The translations under genes and the position numbers were made by a program. Under the pieces are notes generated by a model. That model did no database searches. It was not told the DNA's origin and worked only from the letters and a program-made list of their open reading frames with translations. 64,000 nt of DNA from Bacteroidia bacterium (lineage in GTDB: Bacteria; Bacteroidota; Bacteroidia; Bacteroidales; Paludibacteraceae), in contig SAAO01000014.1 of assembly GCA_009929375.1 (NCBI GenBank), positions 24,960-88,959 on the forward strand. Reading direction: 5' to 3'. Positions 1 through 9,595 of this stretch are shown piece by piece; position 1 is the first letter of the stretch; each line of letters opens with the position of its first letter.

Positions 1-70
1 TAAAATATCTCACTCACAAGCACAAAGATTTTTTTGGAAAGGAAGTGTGATAATTATTTTTTGAAAACTC

Positions 71-100
71 TTGTCGGAAATAAAAAAAGCAGTATCTTTG
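71..100 (+). promoter_or_regulatory. Promoter of the tRNA-Val pair
   Basis: TTG at 71-73 is followed after 19 bases by TATCTTTG at 93-100, the Bacteroidota -33/-7 arrangement. It lies about 37 bases before the first tRNA, and no other promoter is visible before the second tRNA, so both are probably co-transcribed. Confidence 0.75.
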
Positions 101-136
101 CAACGCTTTTGGAGAAAGGCACTACAAAAAACAATC

Positions 137-211
137 GGGCGTTTAGCTCAGCTGGTTCAGAGCATCTGCCTTACAAGCAGAGGGTCGGCGGTTCGAATCC
201 GTCAACGCCCA
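137..211 (+). tRNA. tRNA-Val (anticodon TAC), copy 1
   Basis: A complete 75-base cloverleaf: acceptor arms GGGCGTT and AACGCCC, D-arm GCTCAGCTGGTTCAGAGC, anticodon loop CTTACAA with TAC, and the T-loop GGTTCGAATCC. The discriminator base is A and CCA is not encoded. The anticodon TAC reads valine codons. Confidence 0.96.
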
Positions 212-242
212 CACCGATTTCTTTTTTAATTTTAAACATTAC

Positions 243-317
243 GGGCGTTTAGCTCAGCTGGTTCAGAGCATCTGCCTTACAAGCAGAGGGTCGGCGGTTC
301 GAATCCGTCAACGCCCA
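243..317 (+). tRNA. tRNA-Val (anticodon TAC), copy 2
   Basis: Base-for-base identical to the tRNA at 137-211, separated from it by 31 bases. The same anticodon TAC and the same A discriminator are present. The pair is a recent tandem duplication or is kept identical by gene conversion. Confidence 0.96.
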
Positions 318-320
318 CAC

Positions 321-357
321 AAAAAAGGTTGTACATAATTTGTACAACCTTTTTTTA
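321..357. terminator. Bidirectional terminator between tRNA-Val and fabV
   Basis: The A-rich arm at 321-334 pairs with the arm starting at 342 (core GGTTGTAC / GTACAACC, 7-base loop), flanked by an A run on the left and a T run on the right. It can stop the tRNA transcript on the plus strand and the fabV transcript ending at 370 on the minus strand. Confidence 0.85.
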
Positions 358-369
358 TTTTCATCTCCT

Positions 370-1569
370 TTATTCTTCCACCAACCCTTCAATTTCTACC
401 AGCTCATTCACTTCTGCGTGATAGTCCACATTTTTGAATCCGAAACCAAAGAGTTTTTTAAATTCTTTGCTGTAGGTTTTCAGGTCGGCAGTTTTGCTGA
501 TATTTTCAGTAGTTACATTTTCCCAAAGTTCACTCACTTCCTGTTGCACATCGGGACGCATTTCCCAATCGTCTATGCGGATTCGTCCGGCTTCGTCGAG
601 TGGAACAATGTGTTGTGAGTTATAAAGTTTTTCAGCAAAAAGTCGCTGCATCTGTTCAATGCAACCTTCGTGCAATCCTTTTTCTTTCATTACCTTGAAC
701 AGGATGGAAATGTACAGCGGAATAACCGGAATGGCTGCACTAGCCTGTGTTACCAACGCTTTGTTGACTGAGACGTAAGCTTTTCCGCCCTTCGAAGCAA
801 GTTTTTCAGTGATTTTGTACGCTGTTTCTTCCAAATGATCTTTGGCGCGACCAATGGTACCTTTGCGGTAAATTGGTTCGGTAATCGTTGGTCCGGTGTA
901 GGAATATGCCAGTGTCAACAGATTATCGGCCAGTACACCTGCTTCGTTCAGCGCATCGATCCACATTTCCCAGTCTTCGCCACCCATTACGGCTATTGTG
1001 TTGGAAATATCCTCGTCGCTGGCAGCTTCAATGCTTACTTCGCTTACCTTGCCCGAGTGGAAATCCACTGTTTTGTTGCTGAAATTATTACCGATAGGTT
1101 TCAGCGTGGAGCGGTGCAAAACTCCTGTGACAGGATGCATACGTACAGGCGAGGCCAGACTATATACAATCATATCCACCTGACCTAAATCAGCTTTGAT
1201 AAGTGCTATGGTTTTTTGCTTTATTTCGTCCGAAAACGCGTCGCCATTTATGTTTTTAGCGTAAAGTCCATCGTTTTTGGCGGCTTGACTGAATGCAGCA
1301 CTGTTGTACCAGCCAGCCGAAGCTGTTTTTCCGGATTGTGGTTCTTTTTCGAAAAATACTCCAATGGTGGCTGCGTCCGAAGCATATGCGGCCGTAATGC
1401 GTGAGGCCAATCCAAAACCTGTGGATGCGCCAATCACCAGTACTTTTTTCGGACCATTCACTTTGGCCTTCGATTTCACGTATTCAATCTGATTCAGTAC
1501 ATTCTGCTCGCAGCCCGTTGGATGCGCGGTAAGGCTCAGAAAGCCTCTCATAGTTTGTTTTACAATCAT
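370..1569 (-). CDS. fabV: Trans-2-enoyl-CoA/ACP reductase, FabV/TER family
   Basis: This 399-residue protein matches the usual length of FabV/TER, which reduces trans-2-enoyl-CoA or enoyl-ACP with NAD(P)H in the cytosol, either as the last step of fatty-acid elongation or in butyrate-type fermentation. Seen: the family N-terminus MIVKQTMRGF followed by an HPTGCEQNV segment, a nucleotide-binding stretch VLVIGASTGFG, and the catalytic Tyr-X8-Lys motif in YRKGTIGRAK. I start at the ATG at 1569. A GTG 48 bases upstream adds residues the family lacks and lies almost at the predicted transcription start. The gene is monocistronic with its own promoter and terminator. FabI-like or crotonyl-CoA-specific activity cannot be told apart here. 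Confidence 0.93.
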   Translation of the reverse strand: MIVKQTMRGFLSLTAHPTGCEQNVLNQIEYVKSKAKVNGPKKVLVIGASTGFGLASRITAAYASDAATIGVFFEKEPQSGKTASAGWYNSAAFSQAAKNDGLYAKNINGDAFSDEIKQKTIALIKADLGQVDMIVYSLASPVRMHPVTGVLHRSTLKPIGNNFSNKTVDFHSGKVSEVSIEAASDEDISNTIAVMGGEDWEMWIDALNEAGVLADNLLTLAYSYTGPTITEPIYRKGTIGRAKDHLEETAYKITEKLASKGGKAYVSVNKALVTQASAAIPVIPLYISILFKVMKEKGLHEGCIEQMQRLFAEKLYNSQHIVPLDEAGRIRIDDWEMRPDVQQEVSELWENVTTENISKTADLKTYSKEFKKLFGFGFKNVDYHAEVNELVEIEGLVEE

Positions 1570-1635
1570 TCCTAAAATCTTTTTTACCTTATAATGTAGT
1601 GTGCTCAATATTTGCACACTATTCTAATTTTTGTG

Positions 1636-1667
1636 CAAATTTACAATCATTTCAAATAAATGCCAAA
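1636..1667 (-). promoter_or_regulatory. fabV promoter
   Basis: Read on the minus strand: TTTG at 1667-1664, a 20-base spacer, then TAAATTTG at 1643-1636. Transcription would start near 1630 and give a leader of about 60 bases to the ATG at 1569. Confidence 0.75.
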
Positions 1668-1792
1668 TAAATCCGGCAATATTTGCATTGGTATCATTAA
1701 GAGTGCTTCTTCGTATCATATTCGTTACATATTATATGTTTTCCCATATATGTTTCATATATGTCTCATATTTATTCTAAGGATATTTCATA

Positions 1793-1824
1793 GATATCTC
1801 ATATTAATAATGATATGAGATATC
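1793..1824. repeat. Perfect 12-bp inverted repeat in an AT-rich gap
   Basis: GATATCTCATAT at 1793-1804 and its exact complement ATATGAGATATC at 1813-1824 flank an 8-base loop. No T run follows. The surrounding 1700-1840 is full of imperfect TCATAT/ATATGT words. The 495-base gap 1618-2112 holds no convincing gene; apart from this repeat and the flanking promoter elements I see nothing in it. Confidence 0.7.
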
Positions 1825-2068
1825 CTTATTATATGATTATGATTAAATAATTAAATGCTTAACTTATCAGTCAATATGTGCCCTTTGTGCTCTGGATAAG
1901 CTACGAAGAAATATATGATAGAGTAAATGTATGCTGGCAGTTTGTTTTTTTTTGAAATAACATGAATTGTTGATTCTGTATAACCTGAAAAGTGATTTAG
2001 CAAAATTTCAATGGCTGATATTCTACCAAATTGACATGTTTTTTGTATTCGGGAAATTTTGAATGTAG

Positions 2069-2076
2069 TATCTTTG
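2069..2076 (+). promoter_or_regulatory. Putative -7 element for the DUF2264 gene
   Basis: TATCTTTG at 2069-2076 fits TAnnTTTG. The nearest upstream TTTG (2042-2045) gives a 23-base spacer, longer than usual, so the -33 element is uncertain. The ATG at 2113 follows 37 bases later. Confidence 0.5.
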
Positions 2077-2112
2077 TTTGGTTAATTGTTCGTCTTTTAA
2101 AATGATATATCA

Positions 2113-4164
2113 ATGAGGATTAAGAAAGAATTTATTGTCAGCATTTTGTTGTGCTGTGGGTTAAGCTTTTCAGGAATTGTTTGTTTGAAAGCCGCACCGG
2201 TTGAAAAGTCAGTCTTTAAACTACAGAATCCGGATTTTAAAACCAGTCCGTACACCGGAATGACCCGTACTCACTGGAAAGATGCAGCCACTTATATGCT
2301 CGAAGGTGCTTTTGGTTATATCCATTCGCTCGATGATGCTATGAAATTTCCCAAACAGCACGAAATTACTTATCCGCGAAATGCAGGACAGGTGCCTACC
2401 GAAAAACTCGAAGGTCTGAGCCGTACGCTTTTTGTGGCTGCACCACTTTTGAAGGAAAATCCTGATTTAGTGCTTAATAATATTAAGGTAGCCGATTATT
2501 ATCGTCATCAGATTTGTAATTTGTTTCGCCCCGAAAGCGAATCGTATATAAACCATCGTGCACGCAATGGTGGCCCGAGTCAGAATCTGGTGGAATTTGG
2601 TGCGCTGGCTATTTCCATGTCGGCTGCGCCCGATGTGCTTTGGGAGCCACTCACAAAGGCACAAAAGGATTCGCTGGCTGCACTGATGATTAGTTATGGC
2701 GATGGTCCCACGGTGGATTCGAACTGGAAGTTTTTCAATATTTTCGTGCTTAGTTTTTTTAAAAAGCAGAGTTATGAGGTAAATGATAAACTTCTGCAGG
2801 AGTATCTCGATAAATCGCTGACGCATTATCGGGGTTATGGCTGGTACAACGACAGTCCTGCCTATGATTATTACAGCATGTGGGCTTTTCAGATGTATGG
2901 CATTTTGTGGGCTGAATATTATGGTGACTTTTTTCCTGCACAGGCAGCAAAATTCCGTGAATATTTTGCCGATCTCGAAGCAAATTATCCTTACATGTTT
3001 GCCCTCGATGGTAAAATGAACATGTGGGGACGAAGTATTTCGTACCGTTATGCCGCTGCAACTGTGTTCCCGCTTATGGCTTTCGAAAAAGATCAGAATA
3101 CGAACTGGGGTTGGATGAGGCGTATTGCGTCTTCCACTATTCTGCAATTCTTTACACACCCCGATTTTATGCAGGATGGTGTGCCAACGCTCGGATTTTA
3201 TGGCCCTTTCGAACCGGCAACACAAATGTACAGTTGTCGTGGTAGCGTATATTGGGGTGGTAAAATTTTCCTCGGTTTGCTGGTTCCCGAAAATCATCCG
3301 TTCTGGAACGAAAAGGAGAACGAAGGAGCGTGGGAAAAGGAATTGCAGAAAGGAAAGGTGTATAATAAATTTCAGCCGGGTTCCGATTTGCTGACTACGA
3401 ATTATCCGAATATCGGGGCCTCAGAAGTGCGCTCGTGGTGTCATGAAACCGTGGCCGGCGACTGGCAAAAATTCCGCAGTACCGAGAACTACAATCGTTT
3501 GGCATACAACACAGCTTTCCCGTGGCAGGCCGATGGCAAAAAGGGAGAAGTAGCCATGAATTATGTGGTCAAAAACAAAAAGGGAGATTGGGAAGCCCTG
3601 CGACTTTATACTTTCCGCAGATTTGAGGACGGCGTTTTTTATCGCGATGCCGAACTGGAAACAGACAGGAATCTGAAATTTAAACTGGCTGATATCACTT
3701 TACCCGATGGTATTCTGCGTGTAGATAAAATTTATTACGATAATAACGGTGCTGATAACAGGAAGTTTGAGGTTCGTTTGGGCCATTATGCGCTTCCTCA
3801 GTTTGCGAAACCGATAAAAGATCTTAGCTGGGATAAGGGGCCTCAACGTGTGAAAATCATCGATAACGGACAGTATCAACTCGCCATGATTCCCTGGAAG
3901 CAGTGGGGCAAAATGCAGTTTGTACATTCCACAGGTCTGCATCCCGAAAGCAATGCAAGCGCGGTAATAAATGCTTATGATAGCTTCGAACCAGGAGAGA
4001 AAAACTGGAAAATTTATGTGACGCTGCAGCTCTGGAAAAAATCGGGCGAAAAGTGGAAAACAAAATCATTACTTCCGGTGAAAAATGTAAATGTGTCTGA
4101 CGATGGAAGTAGTGTGGAGATCATTTTTCGGGATAAAACGAAAAAAGTTGTTATGCTGAAATAG
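2113..4164 (+). CDS. Exported DUF2264 family protein, candidate glycoside hydrolase
   Basis: A 683-residue exported protein. The first 28 residues form a signal peptide (basic start, hydrophobic core, cleavage probably after KAA). Residues about 40-400 match the DUF2264 family (GMTRTHWKDAATYMLEG, then NHRARNGGPSQNLVEFGAL and WYNDSPAYDYYSMWAFQMYG), an all-helical toroid typical of polysaccharide-active enzymes; residues about 430-683 form a beta-rich part. I recall DUF2264 proteins being linked to uronic-acid sugar hydrolysis (CAZy GH154), but the substrate cannot be read here. No SusC/SusD pair is nearby, so it is not in a classical polysaccharide utilisation locus. Own -7 element upstream and strong terminator downstream suggest a single-gene unit. 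Confidence 0.82.
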   Translation: MRIKKEFIVSILLCCGLSFSGIVCLKAAPVEKSVFKLQNPDFKTSPYTGMTRTHWKDAATYMLEGAFGYIHSLDDAMKFPKQHEITYPRNAGQVPTEKLEGLSRTLFVAAPLLKENPDLVLNNIKVADYYRHQICNLFRPESESYINHRARNGGPSQNLVEFGALAISMSAAPDVLWEPLTKAQKDSLAALMISYGDGPTVDSNWKFFNIFVLSFFKKQSYEVNDKLLQEYLDKSLTHYRGYGWYNDSPAYDYYSMWAFQMYGILWAEYYGDFFPAQAAKFREYFADLEANYPYMFALDGKMNMWGRSISYRYAAATVFPLMAFEKDQNTNWGWMRRIASSTILQFFTHPDFMQDGVPTLGFYGPFEPATQMYSCRGSVYWGGKIFLGLLVPENHPFWNEKENEGAWEKELQKGKVYNKFQPGSDLLTTNYPNIGASEVRSWCHETVAGDWQKFRSTENYNRLAYNTAFPWQADGKKGEVAMNYVVKNKKGDWEALRLYTFRRFEDGVFYRDAELETDRNLKFKLADITLPDGILRVDKIYYDNNGADNRKFEVRLGHYALPQFAKPIKDLSWDKGPQRVKIIDNGQYQLAMIPWKQWGKMQFVHSTGLHPESNASAVINAYDSFEPGEKNWKIYVTLQLWKKSGEKWKTKSLLPVKNVNVSDDGSSVEIIFRDKTKKVVMLK

Positions 4165-4200
4165 ATCTTTTTGAAATGAATATAGTTGATACTAACCAAG

Positions 4201-4237
4201 AATCCCCACAGGTGTATGCCTGTGGGGATTTTTGGTT
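4201..4237 (+). terminator. Terminator of the DUF2264 gene
   Basis: AATCCCCACAGG at 4201-4212 pairs perfectly with CCTGTGGGGATT at 4219-4230 around a 6-base loop and runs into a short T tract. The flanks AACCAAG and TTGGTT can extend the stem. Confidence 0.88.
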
Positions 4238-4333
4238 GTATGTGTACATTTTTCCGTTAGATATATTCAATTATGCATTTTTAAAAATTGATCCTTTGAG
4301 TATTGCTCCACTTATTTGACCTTTTTTTCTACA

Positions 4334-4361
4334 TTGACCATTTTTATTCCCTATATATTTG
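4334..4361 (+). promoter_or_regulatory. Putative promoter of the 802-residue T9SS substrate
   Basis: TATATTTG at 4354-4361 fits the -7 box. TTG at 4334-4336 gives a 17-base spacer, slightly short. The leader to the ATG at 4409 would be about 40 bases. Confidence 0.5.
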
Positions 4362-4408
4362 TGTTCGTAATACACTTAATAATTACTTATCAATTAAATT
4401 TAATTATC

Positions 4409-6817
4409 ATGAAAAAAACTTACTTATTTATGATCGCAATCTTTATATTTGCGATTACTTCTGTAGGAAATGCAGCCGTTATTCCCTACTTACCTCCGTT
4501 GCAAAATTTTGGAGGAACTTCAGTTGATTTAGCAACTTTCTTCCCAACAACTTCAGATTATACATTAGAAGTTCAGGCCACAGCCGGAACTCAGATTTCG
4601 GTGGCTGATGGAGTTTATACCTATACTCCTGAAGCAACAGGTGTGGTGAGATTCTCGCAAAAAGCTGGTAAAGTATATGTTTATGAAGGAAATGTATATA
4701 AAACAATGCTTACTCCAGTGTCAAACACTCAGTTTCCTGTTATAGCTGATCTTACAGCGCATAGTGACGTGAATAATCTTCTTGTAAATTCTAGTTTTGA
4801 AACAGTGGGTGCTTCTGTAGCCACAAACAAATATAAATTTGGTTCTCCATGGACTTCTAACGTAACAGAAGCAGAGTTTGGTATTCGTATTGGGACATCT
4901 GCGAATGTGGTTAATGGAACAAAAGTTTGTGTGTGGCGTGGTAGTGGCAATACTAACTATTTCTCTCAGCCGTTGACTGCAGCTGTAAAATCTAATAAGA
5001 AATATAAAGTGATTGTTCGTCAGGTTGATGGAGGTAATGCAACTGCTAATTTTATTCTTGGTATTGGATCGACGGTGAATGGAGTTGAGTATGGATCAAC
5101 AACTCTTTTGCTTGGTAACGGAAAGAACGGAACATGGTCTGGCGAATTTACAACACCATTAAGTGTTACAGGCCAATCTTATTTTACGTTTAAAAATACT
5201 CCAAGCAATACTGCCAGCTCTGGGTCTGATCCTGTTGTTCAAATGGATTATATTGCCTTGCTTGAAGGCAATGATGTTCCGGGTATTGTTGGTGTCGGAT
5301 CTGCAACTTTTTTTGCCGGTTCTGCATATGCTCCCGAGAATGTAACAGTTGACTTTGAAGCTGGTGATTATTATGATATGACTCCTTATGTTGTAAATCC
5401 GAGCTTTGAGGCTGTACAGGCTGACAAACAGCAAACGATACCCGGCTGGACAAAAACCGGAGCGGCAAATAGTGAGTATTGTACCCGTAACGATGCCGGA
5501 CCTGCGTCATTTAAAACCGGGAATGTGTATTTTCAGTATTGGAGCAGTTCTAAGCCTGATTTCTCAATTTCTCAGGTTGTTACAGGCTTGCCAAATGGTA
5601 AATATCGTTTGACTGCGGGTGCGGGTGGTGATGCCGGAACAACAGGTACATATATATATGCAGGCGACAACCAGACGCATGTTACAGCTACAGGCGATCA
5701 TTCAGTAGATGCGGTTGTTGTAGATGGCACTTTGACCATTGGTTTTAAATCGGTAAGTCGTACTGTAAACTGGGCTTTTGCCGATAACTTCCGCCTTTAT
5801 TATTTGGGAGAAGTGCTCGAACCTGTGATTAGTCTGTCGGCTACAAGTTTCTTTTTCGATTCTGATAATCTCGAAAAAACATTTACTGTCAGTGGAGCAA
5901 ATCTCACATCTAATGCAATTCTTACAGCTCCAACCGGAATTACGCTCGATAAAAGCTCTCTTACTCCTGCAGAAGTGTCAGCCGCGGTAACTGTTACAGC
6001 TACTTTCGATAACAGTGCAACAATATTGAATCAAAAGATAACAGTAACAAGTGGTACTTTAAGTAAGGAAATCGATGTGACAGGCTCAGCAGATGCTGTT
6101 TGTTTCGTTCCTATGGGAACTCCTAATTTAATTCCTAATCCATATTTGAATACTCTTTCTCCGTATGCAGGTTGGGGACATAAATCGATCGTATATGGTG
6201 CTGAAGCTTATTGTGGTGCTGCTGCTGTAAAATTCGAAGCAACTACAAATACATGGCCTGATGGTGCAGCTTTGGATGTGAACAGTATCGCATGGGAAGC
6301 AAATTCAACATACCGTGTTCGTGCAATGGTGAAATCGGTGGATGGTACATTTGCATTTTTTGCAAAAGGAACAAATCCGGATGTGACTATCAGTATCCCT
6401 CAATCGAACAACGAATGGGTGTTGATTGATCAAACATTTACAACCGGTGCTGCTCCTGCAACCAATTTCTTCTCGTTTAATAATGTGGATGGTGCTTCAA
6501 CAGGTAAGACTGCTTATATCGACAACTGGGAACTTTTCAAAGTTTCTCCATCGACTTCAGTTTCTACGCTGAAAAGTGATTCAAAATTAAATGCATTTGT
6601 TCAGAACGGACGTGTGGTAGCTAATTTCGAAGCAAATGCTGATGGCGTGGCAGAGTTGGTTCTTTATAACATTCAGGGTGTTCAGTTGACCAAAGTAAAT
6701 GCAAGCATTGTGAAAGGACAGAATCAATATACCTTTAATGCTGAACTGCCTTCAGGTGTTTATGTGATTAAAATGTCGGAAAATAATAACACAACTGCAG
6801 TAAAAGTTGTAAAGTAA
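4409..6817 (+). CDS. Secreted multidomain carbohydrate-binding-like protein with T9SS C-terminal domain
   Basis: An 802-residue protein that starts at MKKTYLFMIAIF, which gives a clean signal peptide ending near GNAA; an upstream in-frame ATG at 4316 adds an implausible hydrophobic extension. After the signal peptide there are at least three beta-sandwich modules of carbohydrate-binding character (around NSSFETVG, NPSFEAV..IPGW and NPYLNTLSPYAGW), an immunoglobulin-like module around residues 475-560 (ISLSATSFFFDSDNLEKTF), which also occurs four times in the protein at 51990-58190, and a type A T9SS sorting domain in the last 75 residues ending in AVKVVK. It should cross the outer membrane through the Por system and be attached to or released from the cell surface. 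No catalytic domain is recognisable. Confidence 0.85.
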   Translation: MKKTYLFMIAIFIFAITSVGNAAVIPYLPPLQNFGGTSVDLATFFPTTSDYTLEVQATAGTQISVADGVYTYTPEATGVVRFSQKAGKVYVYEGNVYKTMLTPVSNTQFPVIADLTAHSDVNNLLVNSSFETVGASVATNKYKFGSPWTSNVTEAEFGIRIGTSANVVNGTKVCVWRGSGNTNYFSQPLTAAVKSNKKYKVIVRQVDGGNATANFILGIGSTVNGVEYGSTTLLLGNGKNGTWSGEFTTPLSVTGQSYFTFKNTPSNTASSGSDPVVQMDYIALLEGNDVPGIVGVGSATFFAGSAYAPENVTVDFEAGDYYDMTPYVVNPSFEAVQADKQQTIPGWTKTGAANSEYCTRNDAGPASFKTGNVYFQYWSSSKPDFSISQVVTGLPNGKYRLTAGAGGDAGTTGTYIYAGDNQTHVTATGDHSVDAVVVDGTLTIGFKSVSRTVNWAFADNFRLYYLGEVLEPVISLSATSFFFDSDNLEKTFTVSGANLTSNAILTAPTGITLDKSSLTPAEVSAAVTVTATFDNSATILNQKITVTSGTLSKEIDVTGSADAVCFVPMGTPNLIPNPYLNTLSPYAGWGHKSIVYGAEAYCGAAAVKFEATTNTWPDGAALDVNSIAWEANSTYRVRAMVKSVDGTFAFFAKGTNPDVTISIPQSNNEWVLIDQTFTTGAAPATNFFSFNNVDGASTGKTAYIDNWELFKVSPSTSVSTLKSDSKLNAFVQNGRVVANFEANADGVAELVLYNIQGVQLTKVNASIVKGQNQYTFNAELPSGVYVIKMSENNNTTAVKVVK

Positions 6818-6842
6818 TGTTCTTTTTGTGATTTTTTATTCG

Positions 6843-6875
6843 CTGCAGCTCCTTCATAGGAGCTGCAGTTTTTTT
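6843..6875 (+). terminator. Terminator after the T9SS substrate gene
   Basis: CTGCAGCTCC at 6843-6852 pairs with GGAGCTGCAG at 6859-6868 (10 perfect pairs, 6-base loop) and is followed by seven T. The rest of the 426-base gap 6818-7243 shows only the glnN promoter region. Confidence 0.92.
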
Positions 6876-7155
6876 ATAGTATCATACTACACATTGTAAA
6901 CTTATCAATGTCGATTCGTATTTTTTGTCAGAAATACAAATCATTTTAATTACTTTTGTAATCATTTTTGTGTTACAACAGTTTATGATGTATTTTTTCA
7001 ATGTCTATTCTGCTGTTGAATGTTGAAATGAAAGTAAAAAGATTGTTTTACTTATAAATTAAATATAATTTGAATGATTTTGTGTTATTGTGCAATTGTC
7101 GGTTTGTTTTTATAAAAAACGAATTGTTCGGTAACCTGAATAATGACATTTTATT

Positions 7156-7163
7156 TAATTTTG
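7156..7163 (+). promoter_or_regulatory. Putative -7 element of glnN
   Basis: TAATTTTG at 7156-7163 fits TAnnTTTG. No TTG sits 19-21 bases upstream, so an activator or another -33 form may be involved. The leader to the ATG at 7244 would be about 75 bases. Confidence 0.45.
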
Positions 7164-7243
7164 CATTCAAAGAATATCAAAAAGTAAGAAATAGTTTTAT
7201 TAAGGTAAAAATAGTAATATAAAATTCAATTAATATTAGAATT

Positions 7244-9439
7244 ATGTCATCAGTATTAAGATTTAAAGCCGTAGAGGAAGCTTTCAAGAAAAAAGCATTG
7301 TGCGTAGAAGCACCCAAACAACGAGTTCCCGAATATTACGGGAAATATGTGTTTAACCGTAAGGCAATGGCCAAATACCTGTCGAAAGACACTATGAAGG
7401 CTATCCAAAATGCTGTTGACAATGGACAAACTCTCGAGCGCGGTATTGCCGACCATGTGGCTGCCGGTATGCGTCGTTGGGCTATGGAGCTTGGTGCCAC
7501 ACACTATACGCACTGGTTTCAGCCGCTAACTGATGGAACTGCCGAAAAACACGACTCGTTTATTGATTACGATGGCGGTCCCGGCGAGAATGTAATTGAA
7601 GATTTTTCGGGTAAATTACTCGCTCAGGCTGAACCAGATGCTTCATCATTTCCTAATGGTGGTATCCGCAGTACTTTCGAAGCCCGTGGTTATACAGCCT
7701 GGGATCCTTCGTCGCCTGCTTTTGTGATTGAAGATACACTATGTATCCCAACAATTTTTATTTCGTATACAGGTGAGTTGCTCGACCTGAAGGCGCCCTT
7801 GCTGAAAGCACTCAACTCGGTTGATAAAGCTGCTACTGCTGTATGTCAGTATTTCGATCCTAATGTAAAGAAAGTGTATTCGTATCTTGGTTGGGAGCAG
7901 GAGTATTTCCTTATCGACGAAGGTTTGTATGCCACACGTCCCGACTTGTTATTAACCGGACGCACTTTGCTTGGACATGAGTCTGCAAAAAATCAGCAGC
8001 TCGAAGATCATTATTTTGGTGCAGTACCCTCACGTGTGGCTGCTTTTATGAAAGATCTTGAATTCGAGGCTTACAAATATGGTATTCCATTGAAAACCCG
8101 TCACAACGAGGTTGCACCAAATCAGTTTGAACTTGCGCCTATTTTTGGTGAAACTAACCTGGCAGTGGACGAAAACCTGCTGATTATGTCGCTTATGCGC
8201 AAAGTAGCCCGTCGTCATAGTTTCCGCGTGCTGATGCACGAAAAACCATTTGCAGGCGTAAATGGTTCGGGAAAACATAACAACTGGTCGCTTGGTACAA
8301 ACACAGGTGTGGGCTTGTTTACTCCCGGGAAAACACCACAGGAAAATCTCCAGTTTATCACTTTTGTGGTAAACTCGCTGATGGCTGTATATAAAAACAA
8401 TGCTTTGCTGAAAGCTTCGATTATGACTGCTCAGAATGCACACCGTCTCGGAGCCAACGAAGCACCTCCTGCCATTGTATCGGCTTTCCTTGGAACTCAG
8501 ATTTCGGCAGTGCTCGACAAACTCGAAAACAGTACCAGCGACGAAGCCATTGTGATGGACGATAAAAAACGTCTGAGTCTTGGTATTGCTCATATACCTG
8601 AAGTGTTGCTCGACAACACCGACCGTAACCGTACTTCGCCTTTTGCGTTTACCGGAAACCGTTTCGAATTCCGCGCTGTAGGTTCGTCGGCCAACTGCTC
8701 GTCGGCTATGATTGCCCTGAATGCTGCGATGGCTGCTCAGCTTATTGAGTTTAAAACTTCGGTGGATGCTAAAATTGCTGCCGGTGCAACCAAAGATAAA
8801 GCCATTTTTGAAGTACTGAAAGAGTATATCAAAATTTCGAAACCTATTCGTTTCGATGGAAATGGTTACAGCGAAGAGTGGAAAATTGAAGCTCACAAAC
8901 GTGGTCTCGATTGCGAAACTTCGGTACCTGAAATTTATAAAGCTTACACCAGCAAACAGAGTGTGGAGCTCTTTGCAAAAACAGGTGTACTTACCGAAAA
9001 AGAACTTCATGCCCGTAACGAGGTGAAATGGGAAACTTATACCAAGAAAATTCAGATTGAAGCACGTGTATTAGGCGATCTTTGTTTGAATCATATTATT
9101 CCTGTAGCTACACGTTATCAGTCGCTTTTGCTGGATAATGTGTCGAAAATCAAAAAGATTTATCCTGAGAAATTTGAAACATTGGGGGGCATGAATTCGG
9201 CTCTGATCGAAGAAATTGCATTGCACCTTACTGCTATCAAAACCAATGTGGATGCAATGGTTGAAGAACGTAAAGTGGCTAATAAAATTGATCATGAATA
9301 CGAGAAAGCTGTAGCTTATCACGACAAAGTTCTCCCTTATTTTGAGGTAATCCGTTATCACGTGGATAAACTCGAACTCATTGTGGATGATGAAATGTGG
9401 ACGCTGCCTAAATACAGAGAGTTGCTCTTTATACGGTAA
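7244..9439 (+). CDS. glnN: Glutamine synthetase type III
   Basis: A 731-residue cytosolic enzyme that makes glutamine from glutamate, ammonia and ATP. The length (about 730, against about 470 for GSI) and the N-terminus MSSVLRFKAVEEAF identify the GSIII class common in Bacteroidales. Seen: the substrate-site segments NGSGKHNNWSLGTN around residue 345 and NRTSPFAFTGNRFEFRAVGS around residue 465, and the acidic residues of EQEYFLID near residue 220. It is followed by gltB, gltD and asnB, so the whole stretch 7244-17455 covers ammonia assimilation through the GS-GOGAT cycle and asparagine synthesis. Its own terminator separates it from gltB. Confidence 0.97.
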   Translation: MSSVLRFKAVEEAFKKKALCVEAPKQRVPEYYGKYVFNRKAMAKYLSKDTMKAIQNAVDNGQTLERGIADHVAAGMRRWAMELGATHYTHWFQPLTDGTAEKHDSFIDYDGGPGENVIEDFSGKLLAQAEPDASSFPNGGIRSTFEARGYTAWDPSSPAFVIEDTLCIPTIFISYTGELLDLKAPLLKALNSVDKAATAVCQYFDPNVKKVYSYLGWEQEYFLIDEGLYATRPDLLLTGRTLLGHESAKNQQLEDHYFGAVPSRVAAFMKDLEFEAYKYGIPLKTRHNEVAPNQFELAPIFGETNLAVDENLLIMSLMRKVARRHSFRVLMHEKPFAGVNGSGKHNNWSLGTNTGVGLFTPGKTPQENLQFITFVVNSLMAVYKNNALLKASIMTAQNAHRLGANEAPPAIVSAFLGTQISAVLDKLENSTSDEAIVMDDKKRLSLGIAHIPEVLLDNTDRNRTSPFAFTGNRFEFRAVGSSANCSSAMIALNAAMAAQLIEFKTSVDAKIAAGATKDKAIFEVLKEYIKISKPIRFDGNGYSEEWKIEAHKRGLDCETSVPEIYKAYTSKQSVELFAKTGVLTEKELHARNEVKWETYTKKIQIEARVLGDLCLNHIIPVATRYQSLLLDNVSKIKKIYPEKFETLGGMNSALIEEIALHLTAIKTNVDAMVEERKVANKIDHEYEKAVAYHDKVLPYFEVIRYHVDKLELIVDDEMWTLPKYRELLFIR

Positions 9440-9482
9440 TTTCTTAGAGGTTTTTCATTCAACCTTCTGACTATATTAAGAA

Positions 9483-9518
9483 AGTGGGAAAACCTTGATT
9501 GGATTTCCCACTATTTTT
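9483..9518 (+). terminator. Terminator of glnN
   Basis: AGTGGGAAA at 9483-9491 pairs with TTTCCCACT at 9504-9512 and is followed by ATTTTT. It sits between glnN and gltB and suggests at least partial transcriptional separation of the two. Confidence 0.85.
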
Positions 9519-9595
9519 GGCTCTTAACAATAAAACTAAAATCAATATAAATATCTAAAATACAGGTATTTGTGGTATAAAAAAGAAAAAAAGGT

